A DNA stretch of 11,778 nt from Gracilaria vermiculophylla (GCA_019155205.2 JAHNZQ020000004.1:1722369-1734146); one strand, 5' to 3'. Positions 1 to 8,901 are shown, numbered from the stretch's first letter. Program-made: numbers and translations. Notes: generated by a model not told the origin, from the sequence alone.

Positions 1-960
1 AGCAATAGAAAATATGAAAGAGTCATTTCCAAAAAATATTTTTTTTTGCTTGCCAACCACCGCGAACTAGCAGAATCTAGCGTTTTCGTAGTTTTTTTGA
101 GTGATTCCCTAACAAACTTGCAATCTATCACCCTTATATAGCATTCCGAGAACACCGACGTACTGACAGGCACGCCCCGTTGGTGTTCAGGTCGCCCGCA
201 GCGGTCACACGGCCATAGAGCATCGGCCCACAGGTGACCGTTCGCGCATCGCGCGGCGGGGGATGCCGGCTCTTAACCACCAAGGGACAACAGCGTGAGA
301 CGGCGTTGCTCCTTACCACATCGGGTCATCATTCCCCCCCCCCCCCACCCCGGCGGTATGGCGTCAGCCATCACGGTGCTTACCTCGTCGCCACGCCTAA
401 TTGCGGCACACCCCGAACGGTTTTTCCTTATCGCTGTTGATTGTGTCAACTGGGCCTCAGGGGGAACGAACCGCGTGGTCGGCGCAGTAGCAGCCCCAGC
501 GAGGCTTACGCTAGCGGGGAGCCTGGGGGGTTGCCGTAATTGTCCGGCAGCGGCGTTCAGCCACTGGACGCGCTTGTCCGTGCGGAGGAGAAACCTGTTG
601 GTGAGATTCATCTGCCGTGGCCACTTTCTGGTGCTCGCGGGTAATGGGATACATGCCAGCTGAGGCGCAGCCTCCATAGGGGGAGGGACGTGACCCCTGC
701 AGCCCAAGATGCTTGCTCCATCGAACGGCCCCCGCAAATAAGAGGGATCGGCGGAAAGGGCGCGCAACCTCGACGGTGTGAGCACGCCCCGACACCCACT
801 GTACATTGTCGAGACACCCGTTGGCGAAGACGACCTGGTGGTGGCAGATATTGTTTTACCCGACCTTTTAGGTAAAGCAAATATGCCCAGAAGAGGGTAT
901 TGAAGCTGGGATCCGGAACCAATCCCACAGTTTCCCACTCGCATCGCTTCCGTTGCCATA
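1..960. other. Region without a supported gene; AT-rich start then GC-rich
   Basis: The first 135 bases are AT-rich, with a T9 run (39-47), a TATATA string near 135, and TCATTTCC at 22-29, which resembles the initiator motif known from oomycete promoters. That resemblance is weak evidence because no gene follows closely. From about 160 onward the DNA is GC-rich and carries a C13 run at 334-346. Several long open frames overlap each other on both strands here. None has a recognisable domain, and their mutual overlap is what GC-rich DNA gives by chance. A short plus-strand frame at about 741-903 reads more like protein than its surroundings and is listed separately. Confidence 0.5.
741..903 (+). 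pseudogene. Short unrecognised plus-strand open stretch, possibly a gene relic
   Basis: Between a TAA near 738 and a TGA at 901-903 one plus frame stays open for roughly 54 codons. It has an ordinary-looking mix of hydrophobic and acidic residues, including the string IVETPVGEDDLVVADIVLPD. There is no start codon upstream in that frame. The same frame continues past the TGA into the Ser/Arg-rich stretch before the decayed gene at 961-2903. It may therefore be an upstream piece of that gene, a piece of another repeat, or chance. I do not recognise it. Confidence 0.2.
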
Positions 961-2903
961 TCAGGTTGCCGTACGCGGGGCGCCCGCGGCATCTCGCAGC
1001 CGCACACCCGTAGCCGGTCGCGGTCGCGGGTGCGTTCGTCGACGGTCTCGCTGTCGTCTTCGTCCGCCGCACCCGACGCAGCGGCCGTTTAATCTCCTAG
1101 TCATGGTATCCACGACACGTACCTGCTGGTTGCGGGCGCGGGCACTTCCAACCCGTACGGTGTAGCTCGGCGGAGTTGCAAGCGTCAACGTTGGAGGCAA
1201 CGTCATGGCCGATATCGGTGAAATCGAGCGCCCTCGGGTCGCACGTAAAGCATCCCAACTTTGAGATGTATCACCTCGCGGGCCCGGTGGGATGGCCATA
1301 GGTTGAAAGCAGTGCGAATTAAGCAACTGATGCAGGACAAGGAGAGCCAAGGGCGTTCTGGGAGCCACGTCTGCTTCCATGGTCGGCAGCAGCATTCACT
1401 ATTCCAGTTTCTCATCCCAGCCGTCATCCCAAGTGACTTGCCATACTTCCGATGTGAACCAGAGCTCCATTATTTCCGGAACCTCGTGGGTATCATGCAC
1501 CAGCGTGGCAAATCGAACTCGTGGTTACCTATTCGTGCGGACCTGGGGGCTCTGGATGCTCCGAATGATCGGACGCACTGGACAGACCGAGACCTTTGAG
1601 AAGCCAATGTCACTACTGAGGCGCGCATTCGCTCTTGGAACAGCGCGGTCCGGATCATACATGGTTTCTATTGCATCGAGTTCTTTTCACTGTCTCCCGC
1701 GGAGCCTCATCGCTGGTACACCCTGCGACCCAACTGGTGGGACAAGTTGGAAGTGCACCAGTGGTTGTGTGTTTCTACCCCACCGGTCTGCTTACTTCGG
1801 AAGCTTCGTGTTCCGGAACTCTGAAGGCTATTACCATTCGGTATAGAGCATCTCCTTATCTGAGTGGGCCGTTCTGGTGGCAATCTTGGCTTTGTTTGCT
1901 GCCTGTGACAGTATTACCTGGGACAGTCGCTGCTCGGACCAGAACATCAACACCTTTACGTACCGGCCACCTGGTCCGATATTTTGGCTCACTCCGGATG
2001 CCATCGACCTAATATACAGCATCGGTTTGGACCAGACCGTTGACAGTACCGAATTAACTGTTGACCAGTAGGAGACTTTCCTCACCGCATCGGCAAAAAT
2101 CAAATTGCATTCCACCAGTGCTGGAAAGTGTGGGACTTTGAGATGTCAGTCGTCACCACGCATCGCAGATTGCCTGGAGAGGTGCCACTTGGTGAGGGCA
2201 CAACATCGCTCGCCAATGATATGGAGACTCCTGAGGGGGCTCCCCAAATGTTGGCAACTCCTGCTACCTCCCAAGCGGGTGCGAGTGATGCGAGGATCCA
2301 GGTACCGCGTTCGCTTCCGCCTCCTCCTTTGACGGTACCTCCGCAGCCGCTGTCGTGAACCCTCTAACCGTCGGTTGAGGGGAGCAATTGACTGTCCCGG
2401 CCATCACTTGTGCGTTAATGCTCAATCAGCGAGTATGCGCTACGCGTTTGAACGGTACTGGTTCGAGGAATATACGCGAGGCGCTCATCCACATGGAGCA
2501 CTTGATCCCTCGACACGCTGATTGTGTCGCCACGCTAAACTGTTTGGTGAGGTTCCGGAATGAGTATCACGCTGGGATTTATTGCGCGGTGACTAAGCAG
2601 GTGTCAAGCCTCAGTGAGATCATGGATCACACCAATACGGCGGGCGATTCACTGCTTGGCACGACGATGGGGTCCTTCTTCGGGTCCCACGTTGCGTACA
2701 CCGTGAATAATGTCGCCAAGCCGCCATCGCTGCCTGTCACTCCCGCGATTCCATCTGGGTCGTCTGGAGGTCTTTCTCTGTTGCTGACCAGCTCGCAGGG
2801 ATCAGCACCGCATTGGTCTTTGACTGGGAGCTCCGCGGTGCGGACACTCTCCGATCATCCCGGCTCTAGATCCAGTCGCATGGCTGAAGATATTCTTGAG
2901 TAG
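961..2903 (+). pseudogene. Decayed plus-strand gene of an uncharacterised, probably oomycete-specific family
   Basis: This is a gene-length run of protein-like sequence that changes reading frame at least four times. The order is a Ser/Arg-rich low-complexity start (about 985-1089); a segment reading FEMYHLAGPVGWP (about 1260-1298, then TAG); a frame with LPYFRCEPELHYFRNLVG, HWTDRDL, a TGA at 1597-1599, then WYTLRPNWWDKLEVHQWLC (about 1310-1824); a third frame with ILALFAACDSITWD and IFWLTPDAIDLIYSIGL (about 1862-2071); a fourth with VWDFEM and a Pro/Ala/Ser-rich linker (about 2107-2330); and a last frame with LIPRHADCVATLNCLVRFRN and AGIYCAVTK, ending at TAG 2901-2903. The shifts do not fit GT-AG introns that I could place, so I read them as indels. 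The segments recall a large Phytophthora hypothetical-protein family, but this is from memory and unchecked. Function is unknown. The start is uncertain. Confidence 0.6.
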
Positions 2904-2947
2904 GGACCTTCACCTGCTTCGGTAGCGAAAGGCCCTCGTTGGAAGCC

Positions 2948-2953
2948 AATAAA
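2948..2953 (+). promoter_or_regulatory. Polyadenylation-type signal AATAAA
   Basis: AATAAA lies 45 bases after the last stop codon of the decayed plus-strand gene, followed by a T-rich stretch. The position fits a 3' end signal of that gene, but a six-base match is common by chance. Confidence 0.3.
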
Positions 2954-3068
2954 TCTTTTGTCTCCTTGTGGTATACTTTTTGTTCTACTGTTCTTTGCGT
3001 TCTTCTATTTTGCACCCTTGGGGTGTTGTGATAACAGTGTTGTTTAGAGTGAGCCAATTACTGTGGGC

Positions 3069-3086
3069 TGCCCCTCCCCCATCCTT
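3069..3086 (-). other. Candidate polypurine tract of the Gypsy element
   Basis: The minus strand reads AAGGATGGGGGAGGGGCAG just after the end of the polyprotein. A purine run at this place is what primes plus-strand DNA synthesis, and it should abut the 3' LTR. No TG start follows directly; the nearest is TGTTATCACAACACC about 40 bases further on. Either the junction is mutated or the LTR starts elsewhere. Confidence 0.4.
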
Positions 3087-3130
3087 AGCCAAAATGTCCC
3101 ACATGCGGTCTTAACCTACAAGCGCTAGCG

Positions 3131-3298
3131 ATTTCCGCGTTTTGCGCCAGTAGCGTATGCGGAAGTTGCGTGGAACATAGCTGGGAGGCTCCATCGTATC
3201 GTGCTCGGTGCCCCATCCAATTTACCAAAAACGGTAACGCAGACTGTAGGGCTGAGGTCGTGGCAAACGATGGGATCGATGGGGTGTTCAGTCAGCTC
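3131..3298 (-). pseudogene. Decayed C-terminal chromodomain of the Gypsy polyprotein
   Basis: The chromodomain is split over two frames. The first half reads ELTEHPIDPIVCHD, the usual entry strand of a chromodomain (E-Y-x-V-x-x-I). After a frameshift near 3230 another minus frame reads YRFW, a TAG stop, then IGWGTEHDTMEPPSYVPRNF and RYWRKTRK. W-x-G followed by HDT-x-EP is the classical chromodomain signature. In other chromoviruses this domain reads histone marks and directs integration into heterochromatin. Here W of the usual TWEP is M, and the domain is cut by a frameshift and a stop, so it cannot act. A Pro/His-rich linker (about 3300-3440) separates it from the integrase. Confidence 0.65.
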
Positions 3299-3459
3299 TG
3301 GGATGGGGTGGCCTGGATGAGCGTCTGCTTGGAGCGGAAAGCTCCATCCCGTAGTGGTATGTGGCACCGGAGCGGCAGGTGGCGTATTGGATGCGTTCAC
3401 CGTGCCGGTGCCCGCAGGGCCGGGCGCGTGCTGAGATGGGTCTACCAAGATGCGGTCGA

Positions 3460-3640
3460 CAGATACGGTAAATTACAACCTATCAGTGAGTATCGTTACG
3501 GTGGGGTTGTTCACGGCCAGGATATGATAGGGTCCAATGAAACGAGGAAGGAGTTTCAACTGGATGTTGCGGTCGACATCGATGTCATCCTTTTGTTCCA
3601 CCGGGGTCGGTCAACGACCACCGGGTGGTAAATCGATAAA
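3460..3640 (-). pseudogene. Integrase C-terminal (GPF/Y-type) domain, Gypsy
   Basis: The minus frame shows VEQKDDIDVD, then LKLLPRFIGPYHILAV and NNPTVTILTDRL. The K-L-x-P-R-[FY]-x-G-P-[FY] string is the GPF/Y module found at the end of integrases of Ty3/Gypsy elements, where it helps multimerise and bind DNA. A TGA sits in VFIDLPPGGR-stop and a TAA follows TDRL near 3476, so the product would be cut twice here. Both stops could come from CGA and CAA by one C-to-T change. Confidence 0.75.
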
Positions 3641-3830
3641 AACGTATTCATCCTTATTCAACGTCGTGGGATGGTTATCCGATCGGTCATATTGGGCTTC
3701 TTAACGGCGTTGGGCTTCAGTAAAGTGACTGTTGGCCACCCGGAGGGTAGAACGCAGCTTTCGGAGGATGTTTCGTTTTGCCTGGGCCCGTGTGAGCGTC
3801 TCCAGCGCTGCCGCCTTGCCCAATTCTGGT

Positions 3831-4500
3831 TCAAGGACACCCATGGTGTGTTCGGGATAGGAGAAGATCGACGTTTGTGGTTTGGGTAGAGCGGTGAACG
3901 TGGAGGGTGTACGCGTATGTGAAGGGCTGCAAATACTCGGCCAAACTCGTCTGGTGGTCTTCTACATAGTTCCGTAGGTGAGCCAATAGGGTATTATTAA
4001 ACCGTTCCACCTGTCCATTGGTTTTGGGGTGGTAGGCTGTTGTGACGCAGTGCTTCACACCAATCATGTTGCATAACGCTTCGAAGAACTTTGACGCGAG
4101 ATTGGAACCCTCATCGGTCAGAAGGTACACCGGGGCGCCATACGGGTACACCCAGTAGGTTTAAAAAATCTTGGCCAGTATCGCGGAGGTTTTCTCCTTC
4201 AATGGGATGGCCCGCGTTTGTTTCGAAAACCGATCGGTGATAACCATGACGAACTGATAACCATTCGCGGTTTTCTGCAGGGGCCCCAAGGTGTTGATAG
4301 CGACTAACTCAACGGATCCCGCCGCTGAAAAGGGTTTGAGATACTTTCGATGCTTTTGGTGACCACCCCTGGTTTTGACGCATGAGACCCACTGAGCCAC
4401 GTAGGTATAGACGTCGGGGGCCATGCGGGGCCAGCTGAATGACGCTCATAAGGTGTACTACATCCTTGTGGCTCCCGGCTGGCCAGCTATCCGTGGGCAA
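3831..4500 (-). pseudogene. Integrase core (DDE) of the Gypsy element, inactivated
   Basis: The zinc-binding part is poorly kept (SHKDVVHLM near 4470, then WVSCVKTRG). The catalytic core is clear: VAINTLGPL, QFVMVITDRFSKQ, then YLLTDEGSNLASKFF, TTAYHPKTNGQVERFNNTL and the region to THHGCP. The second Asp (codon 4115-4113) and the Glu (4007-4005) are 36 residues apart, the D,D35E spacing of retroviral-type integrases. The first Asp should be in V-A-I-D-T-L-G-P but the codon at 4295-4293 is AAC (Asn), a single G-to-A change from GAC, which would abolish strand transfer. A frameshift and stop lie between the two halves near 4150. Confidence 0.85.
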
Positions 4501-4547
4501 TGAGACAGATACATCAACTTGTGGCGTAGAGATGCCAGCACAACCCT

Positions 4548-4970
4548 CTAGAGGCAGCTATCGCAAGCAGCGTGGCGGAAGATGTACCCCTGGTGGTCAA
4601 AGTTGAACGGCGATTCTTTCATTCTTAGTTGGTCAACTATGGTCTTGCAGTGTGTATCAGCGCTCTGGTGCTGCAAGAACTCCTCACGGGTGCTCGGCGC
4701 GATGTTTTGATCCTCCGTAGCGTTGAACAAGGATAGTTGTGGACTTGTCTCGATGGATTCCTGGTTCCAAGTCCCTTCCAGCTCCTCTACACCTACACCA
4801 CCCGGTGGTTTCCGTTGAACGGTGAAGCATGGAACTTCGTTCATAGTGGACTTGTCTTCGAGCTTCTTGGTATTCAAGCGATACAGGGCGTCTCCGACAT
4901 TATGCTTGAGACCCGGGCGGTATTAGACCTCGTAGGTGAGCTTCACTAGCCACAATCGCCAACGGGCTAA
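4548..4970 (-). pseudogene. Linker between RNase H and integrase, Gypsy
   Basis: The frame that begins inside the RNase H continues through LARWRLWLVKLTYEV, a TAG, YRPGLKHNVGDAL and MNTKKLEDKSTMNEVPCF. It then runs through an acidic stretch and STREEFLQHQSADTHC to YIFRHAACDSCL, ending at TAG 4548-4550. YRPGxxHxVAD is the standard end of the RNase H/connection region in Gypsy elements, and REEFLQHQ...D..C leads into the integrase zinc domain. The stop at about 4924 and the TGA after CDASG near 4968 are both one C-to-T step from CAG and CGA. Confidence 0.7.
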
Positions 4971-5400
4971 TCATCCGGAGGCGTCACACAGTCCAAGTAT
5001 CCATCTCAGTGAGTCATGGTCCGTTCGGAGCATGAAGCGTTCCCCGTATAGGTAGGGTTGCAACATGAGCATACTCCATGCCACTGCTATGCATTCCTTC
5101 TCGGTAGTGGTGTAGTTCTGTTTGGCAACGTTAAGCGCTCGGTTCCAATAACCAATGTGTAATTTCGTCCCGTCGTCCTGCTTCTGCATCAGGCAGCAAT
5201 CAATTTGGGCTTCTGATGCATCCGTGTCGAGGATGTACGGTCGACTGTATGTCGGTAGTGCCAGGATTGGTGGTACGAGGATTGTGGCCTTCAATTTCTG
5301 GGACGCTTCCACCTCGTCGGTCTCCAGGAAATTCAACCGTGACAGTTGCCCTTTCTGTAACATGTGGTTTAAGGGGGCCGCGATGGTTGCAAATCCCTTG
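4971..5400 (-). pseudogene. RNase H domain of the Gypsy element (best-kept domain)
   Basis: After LCNVYRRFIKGFATIAAPL, the join from reverse transcriptase to RNase H, the frame MLQKGQLSRLNF (5363) runs 130 codons with no stop. It carries YILDTDASEAQIDCCLMQ, YTTTEKECIAVAWSM and FMLRTDHDSLRWILGL. The Asp of DTDAS, the Glu of TEKEC and the Asp of RTDHDSL are the acidic residues that hold the metal ions, and all are present. The usual D-A-S-x-x-G-I has become DASEAQID, so the domain has substitutions despite being open. It degrades the RNA strand of the hybrid during reverse transcription. A frameshift between 5370 and 5425 separates it from the reverse transcriptase. Confidence 0.85.
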
Positions 5401-5424
5401 ATGAACCTTCGGTAGACGTTGCAC

Positions 5425-6190
5425 AGACCTCTAAAAAACCAAATATTGGTTTTGGTGTCTTTGTGTTTTTGCCTGGCTCACTGCTCGAATGTTATGAGCG
5501 GACACCTCCAGCTTTCCGGCGCTGCTTTTGTGTCCGAGATACTCCACCTTTTGGTCAAAGAAGACGCGTTTGTGAAGCTTCGGCGTGACTCTCGCTCCCG
5601 GAGAGAGCTACAATACCGTGTGGACGTGGTTAAAATGCTCCTCCACCTTCTTGGAGTAGATGAGGATGTCATATATTTATACCAGCACGACCGCCTATTT
5701 CACACTGGACAATATGATTTCCAAGACTTGCTGAAACGTAGCTGGCGCGTTGCGAAACCGAAATGGCATTCGTAGGATGCGACAATGACTAGCATTGCTA
5801 GAGAATTTGGTCTTGTGCCGATTCTCTGCAGGTATGTCGATCTCCCAGTAACCGCAATTGGCATCCAAAGTGGTAGATATGTTTGCCTCCCCGAGGGGGT
5901 CAATGCAGTCATTCATTCTGTTTATTGCTTACGATTCCTTTACTGTTACGGCGTTCAATCTCCTGTAGTCTACACAGAACCGCGATCGGATTTCGTTTTT
6001 CTTTTAGGCGTGCACGACGGAGCTCGTCCACTCTGCATGCCAGGGTTTAATCAAACAAGCGTGGAGCATCAGCTGGATCTCCAGTTCGATGATCTCTCTG
6101 GATTTCGGGCCGGCTACATATGGTTGTTGGTAGATGGGGTGCGTACTTGGCACCAGGTCATTATGGTGCTTGGTGGCCTTGATCATACCG
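5425..6190 (-). pseudogene. Reverse transcriptase domain of the Gypsy element, inactivated
   Basis: Motifs appear in order: LEIQLMLHACLIKPWHAEWTSS (about 6080-6020), then TAA at 6004-6006; RFCVDYRRLNAVT; TLDANCGYWEIDI, which holds the first catalytic Asp; MPFRFRNAPATFQQV, where the normal G-L/F is R-F; then the catalytic box; and FFDQKVEYLGHKSSAGKLEV, the thumb region. The YIDD active-site box is destroyed: the codons at 5679-5668 read stop-I-Y-D, so Tyr is TAA and the first Asp is TAT. Another TAG lies 10 residues upstream (SSVK-stop) and one lies in the thumb (HTVL-stop). The frame is otherwise constant across about 700 bases, so the damage here is mainly substitution. Confidence 0.88.
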
Positions 6191-6424
6191 AGCTGGCCAG
6201 CCCATATGGTTTCAAACGGTCCCAGGAGAGTCAGAATGCGGCTGTGAATCCGTGCATCTTCTAGTCCGATCTTGACTTCGTTTTTCCAATTGGTGACCCG
6301 GTCTGGCTCGAGTTTCGTGGTTTACGGACGTGGTATGGCTTCGTCGTTTCCTAGTACGTTTTGGATTGCTTTTGCGTCGATTTTTATCCCTCCCTCCTCC
6401 TTAGATTGCACATCGTGTGATATT

Positions 6425-7279
6425 TCAAGGGATAACGTGAATATGTGCTCCGAGGATGGATGTGCGGTCCTGACGACGGTGTTGTGGGGCAGTTTGACTG
6501 AATTGCTGCTGAAGTTGCTGACGTATACCTGGAACGGTTGGTTTTGGTACATTATCAACCAAGCCACTCGCCATCAGGGTGAAGTGCTTTCCAACCAGTT
6601 TGGAGTTGTTTTTCAGGGTGATGAGGCCAGGTCCCAGGCACATACCGCGATCAGCCATTTGGTGCATTGCGGGTGTGGAGAGCTGGGGGGCCAGGCGCAC
6701 CTTATCAGAAATGGTACGAATTGGTTGAACAGTTCGCGTACGAATGGAGCGCGCTGTACCCTTATGGTTACCTAATATGGCGATGCGGGGGCCATCGTTG
6801 AACAGAACCGTTTGGGACCGCGGGAAGATCTCCCGGATGTGTTGCTCAATAAACGTGGTTTCCAGAAGACAGTCCCCGGGGAGGTTATTCACGACTATAA
6901 ACCGCACCCGAACCTTGAAGTCTTCAGCAATAATGATTAAGGTGAGACACCCCATGATCGATAATGGTCGGTTGTTTGCATCTCCTAGAGAGTGTTCCAA
7001 GTCACATGACTGCAACTGGCCGAGTAACCGTGACAGTATGAGTTCGGCGCTAACCAGATTGGGTCCCGTCTCGATGTCTAGAACGGTGACGCAAGGTACC
7101 AAATGGTTAGGGGTAAACCCAAGGATGGTGTCAACCTTGAAGCTACTGTGCTTCAGGAAGCCCACCGTGTTCGGTGAGTCCAAAATTTCTGCCTGCCCGG
7201 TAACGGTTTTGTCATCATCTCTACTAAAACCGTTTGGTGCTGGAAGGCCTTCCGAGGAAGGATGGTTGGGGATTGCCAT
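6425..7279 (-). pseudogene. Aspartic protease region of the Gypsy element, inactivated
   Basis: A 284-codon open minus frame runs from 7279. Its centre reads CVTVLDIETGPNLVSAELI, the place of the retropepsin active site D-T-G-A-G-P-N; here it is D-I-E-T-G-P-N (codons 7078-7058). About 60 residues later comes RFIVVNNLPGDCLLETTFIE, where L-L-G is normally the flap-closing hydrophobic-hydrophobic-Gly motif and is now L-L-E. Both the catalytic loop and the LLG are changed, so cleavage of the polyprotein would fail although the frame is open. Residues after ILGNHKGT are a poorly conserved stretch that leads, with a frameshift near 6425, to QPFQVYVSNFSSNSV and towards the reverse transcriptase. Confidence 0.75.
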
Positions 7280-7485
7280 TTCTCCAACCGCTAGGCGTTT
7301 TCCGCCTATGAGGTGGAGTCCTCACGTAGTACTGTGTCAGCGACTAGGTGGACCTGTTCAGGTGGAGCCTATGGCGCAGGTGAATTGGCAGAACGCATGC
7401 CGTTCGATGGCGTGCTAAATATACCACGTTGGTTCTGGAGCCGCGTGTGTAGAAGTGCCGCTTGCGCCTGCGGCTCGACCTTCGG

Positions 7486-7527
7486 GCAAGCGGTCGCGAA
7501 GTGCTACGGTGAAAGACAGAATTAACA
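7486..7527 (-). pseudogene. CCHC zinc knuckle of Gag, carrying two stop codons
   Basis: The minus strand codes C-stop-F-C-L-S-P-stop-H-F-A-T-A-C, exactly the spacing C-X2-C-X4-H-X4-C of the nucleocapsid knuckle. All four metal ligands are present while two of the variable positions are stop codons (TAA and TAG). It sits between the capsid and the protease, as expected. Such knuckles bind the element's RNA for packaging. Confidence 0.55.
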
Positions 7528-7529
7528 CA

Positions 7530-8158
7530 GGAGTTCACCCGTATTGGGGTTTCTTGTCGTTATTGGTGAGGCACGTCGGCTGGGCCGATCAACCCGCAGA
7601 TTCGTGAGCGCGGTGCGATACGATGACTGAAAATTTCCATCCTGGTAACGTATCGCGAGGACTTGGGCCGGAGCGGCTGAGACCCTCGTCGATGAAGCAG
7701 ATACCAATGACGGAACTGATATTGATGACGGTGGACCGGCACGCGAGTGCGGACGCGGGCTGCCAGAGGCCGTCGTTGTGCAATGGGATAGAGATAGCGA
7801 TCAGGTGGTCGGCCCCTCGCTAGCCCAATGGATGGCGGTACCGTACGAGGAGTGCCCGGCGAGTCCAGGGTCCGTTTCAGACAATTGTTCGACGTCGAGA
7901 ACGGATCATTTTGGCTCAGCCTTCATGCATTTTGTGGACGGGTGCAGCGCGCTTTGTTTTTTGACACGGAGCATGTTGCCCAGACTCTGTGCAAAGCGGG
8001 CCAAACTATTTTAGTCCACCTTACGGTTTTCGCCAAAAATTTTCTAACCTGCAACCGGATTAGTCTATCAACGATGTCGGCGAACATAGACTTTAACCTA
8101 GTGATGGTCAACAGGCTCCCGAACCGGGATTCCGGGGCCTATAGCGATCTATCGTATT
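7530..8158 (-). pseudogene. Heavily decayed C-terminal part of Gypsy Gag
   Basis: This stretch joins the recognisable capsid domain (8159-8518) to the zinc knuckle (7486-7527). Open minus fragments alternate between frames, for example the fragment ending RPQNA (7923) and the one ending TGELLC (7522). No motif can be named. Length and place match the end of capsid plus a basic linker in Gypsy Gag. Plus-strand frames across the same bases are chance. Confidence 0.45.
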
Positions 8159-8518
8159 TCAATTCGGTTTGTCCTTGCCTCTGGCGATACTGAGAACTTC
8201 CAAATAGGCTTCCTGAATCACCTCATCGGCCGCGTAAGTTTCTAGTAGGAATTTGACTACCTGTGGGTACGAGAGCAAGAGCACGGTGTGTTCCTCCTCT
8301 ACAGCCATGGCATTTCCCTGCAGGCGGCCGTGTACTAAGTCGCCCGCGTGACCCTCGAGGTAGAATTGGAAAAGCCACATGGCCGCCCCCTCCAAGAAAC
8401 CGTTCTGGTCACATGCTATCTTGATCCTCTAAAGGAAGCCGATGATAACGATTGGGTCGTCGCCCGAAAAGCGGGTGTCGCCCATGTGGAGACTAAGCCG
8501 TTTGTGGTCCATACTTAT
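8159..8518 (-). pseudogene. Capsid core (Retrotrans_gag-type) of the Gypsy element
   Basis: The minus frame reads MGDTRFSGDDPIVIIGFL, a TAG, RIKIACDQNGFLEGAAMWLF, FYLEGHAGDLVHGRLQGN, then an acidic stretch, YPQVVKFLLETYAADEVIQE and AYLEVLSIARG, stopping at 8159. An F-x-G-D-D-P-x-x-x-x-x-F-L start and the W-[LF]-F...L-E-G-x-A segment, followed by FLLxTYAxDEVIxEAY, are the usual shape of a Gypsy capsid that packs into virus-like particles. The stop in FL-stop-R is one C-to-T step from CAG. The damage is light over these 120 codons compared with the next 600 bases. Confidence 0.7.
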
Positions 8519-8539
8519 GTTCTAAGCAACGGTCCTGGT

Positions 8540-8890
8540 ATACTTAGCATCACGATTAGCCAATCAATAGGTGCGGCAGTCAACTGCTTTAATGAACAGA
8601 TCGTTGGGCGGTGGGATCACCTCTACGTCGACATCAGTGTCGGAATCAGACTCCGACAAGTCATGCCGCTTGGTCTTACCCGTGCGGTTTTCTTTTGCCT
8701 TCTTCCGGCGGGAAGTTTCCTGGTGTTTTCGTGAATCTTTCTGGTCATCTTCTCTGAAGTCTGAAACGTTGTCCGAGCCTGAAGAGTTGCGGTTGGACCA
8801 ACAACCCTTTTTCTTTGCCCGTGTGGCTCTCTTCTTCTTTTTAAGTTTACGTTTTCGTCTTCGTTTGCACTCCGCGCAGCGCTATCAATA
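8540..8890 (-). pseudogene. Charged N-terminal Gag linker of the Gypsy element
   Basis: The minus frame KRKLKKKKRATRAKKK is strongly basic and is followed by a Ser/Asp/Arg/Lys-rich region, then SESDSDTDVDVEVIPPPNDL and FIKAVDCRTY. It ends at TGA near 8565, just before the capsid. Blocks of opposite charge before the capsid are common in Gag proteins, and the basic block could act in nuclear entry or RNA binding. The TRIM insertion lies immediately upstream (8902-9210). A one-base frame change within the A/G-rich run near 8830-8850 separates this frame from the one that crosses the TRIM site. Confidence 0.6.
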
Positions 8891-8896
8891 GGTTTC

Positions 8897-8901
8897 GTGA
8901 G
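8897..8901. repeat. TRIM target-site duplication, left copy
   Basis: GTGAG lies directly before the LTR and is repeated at 9211-9215 directly after the other LTR. Five bases is the usual length for Copia and Gypsy integrases. Confidence 0.85.

Noticed and set aside
273..1072. Long overlapping open frames on the minus strand (273-1007 and 608-1072)
   Set aside because: They overlap each other and plus-strand frames, have no domain-like composition, and lie in GC-rich DNA where long chance frames are common.
1245..1301. A GT-AG intron in the plus-strand gene that would explain a frame change
   Set aside because: The candidate is 57 bases, a multiple of three, so removing it does not bring the next coding frame into phase, and further in-frame stops remain.
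2904..3068. 3' LTR of the Gypsy element, for example starting TGTTATCACAACACC
   Set aside because: There is no matching copy on the other side of the element by eye, and the polypurine tract does not abut it. Left unassigned.
5785..7418. Long plus-strand frames at 5785-6264, 6272-6775 and 6744-7418
   Set aside because: They are antisense to the Gypsy reverse transcriptase and protease, which show ordered conserved motifs on the minus strand.
8571..8891. Plus-strand frame rich in Ser and Phe, possibly a membrane protein
   Set aside because: It is the antisense of the Lys/Arg- and Asp/Ser-rich Gag linker; the Phe/Ser richness simply mirrors Lys/Arg codons.
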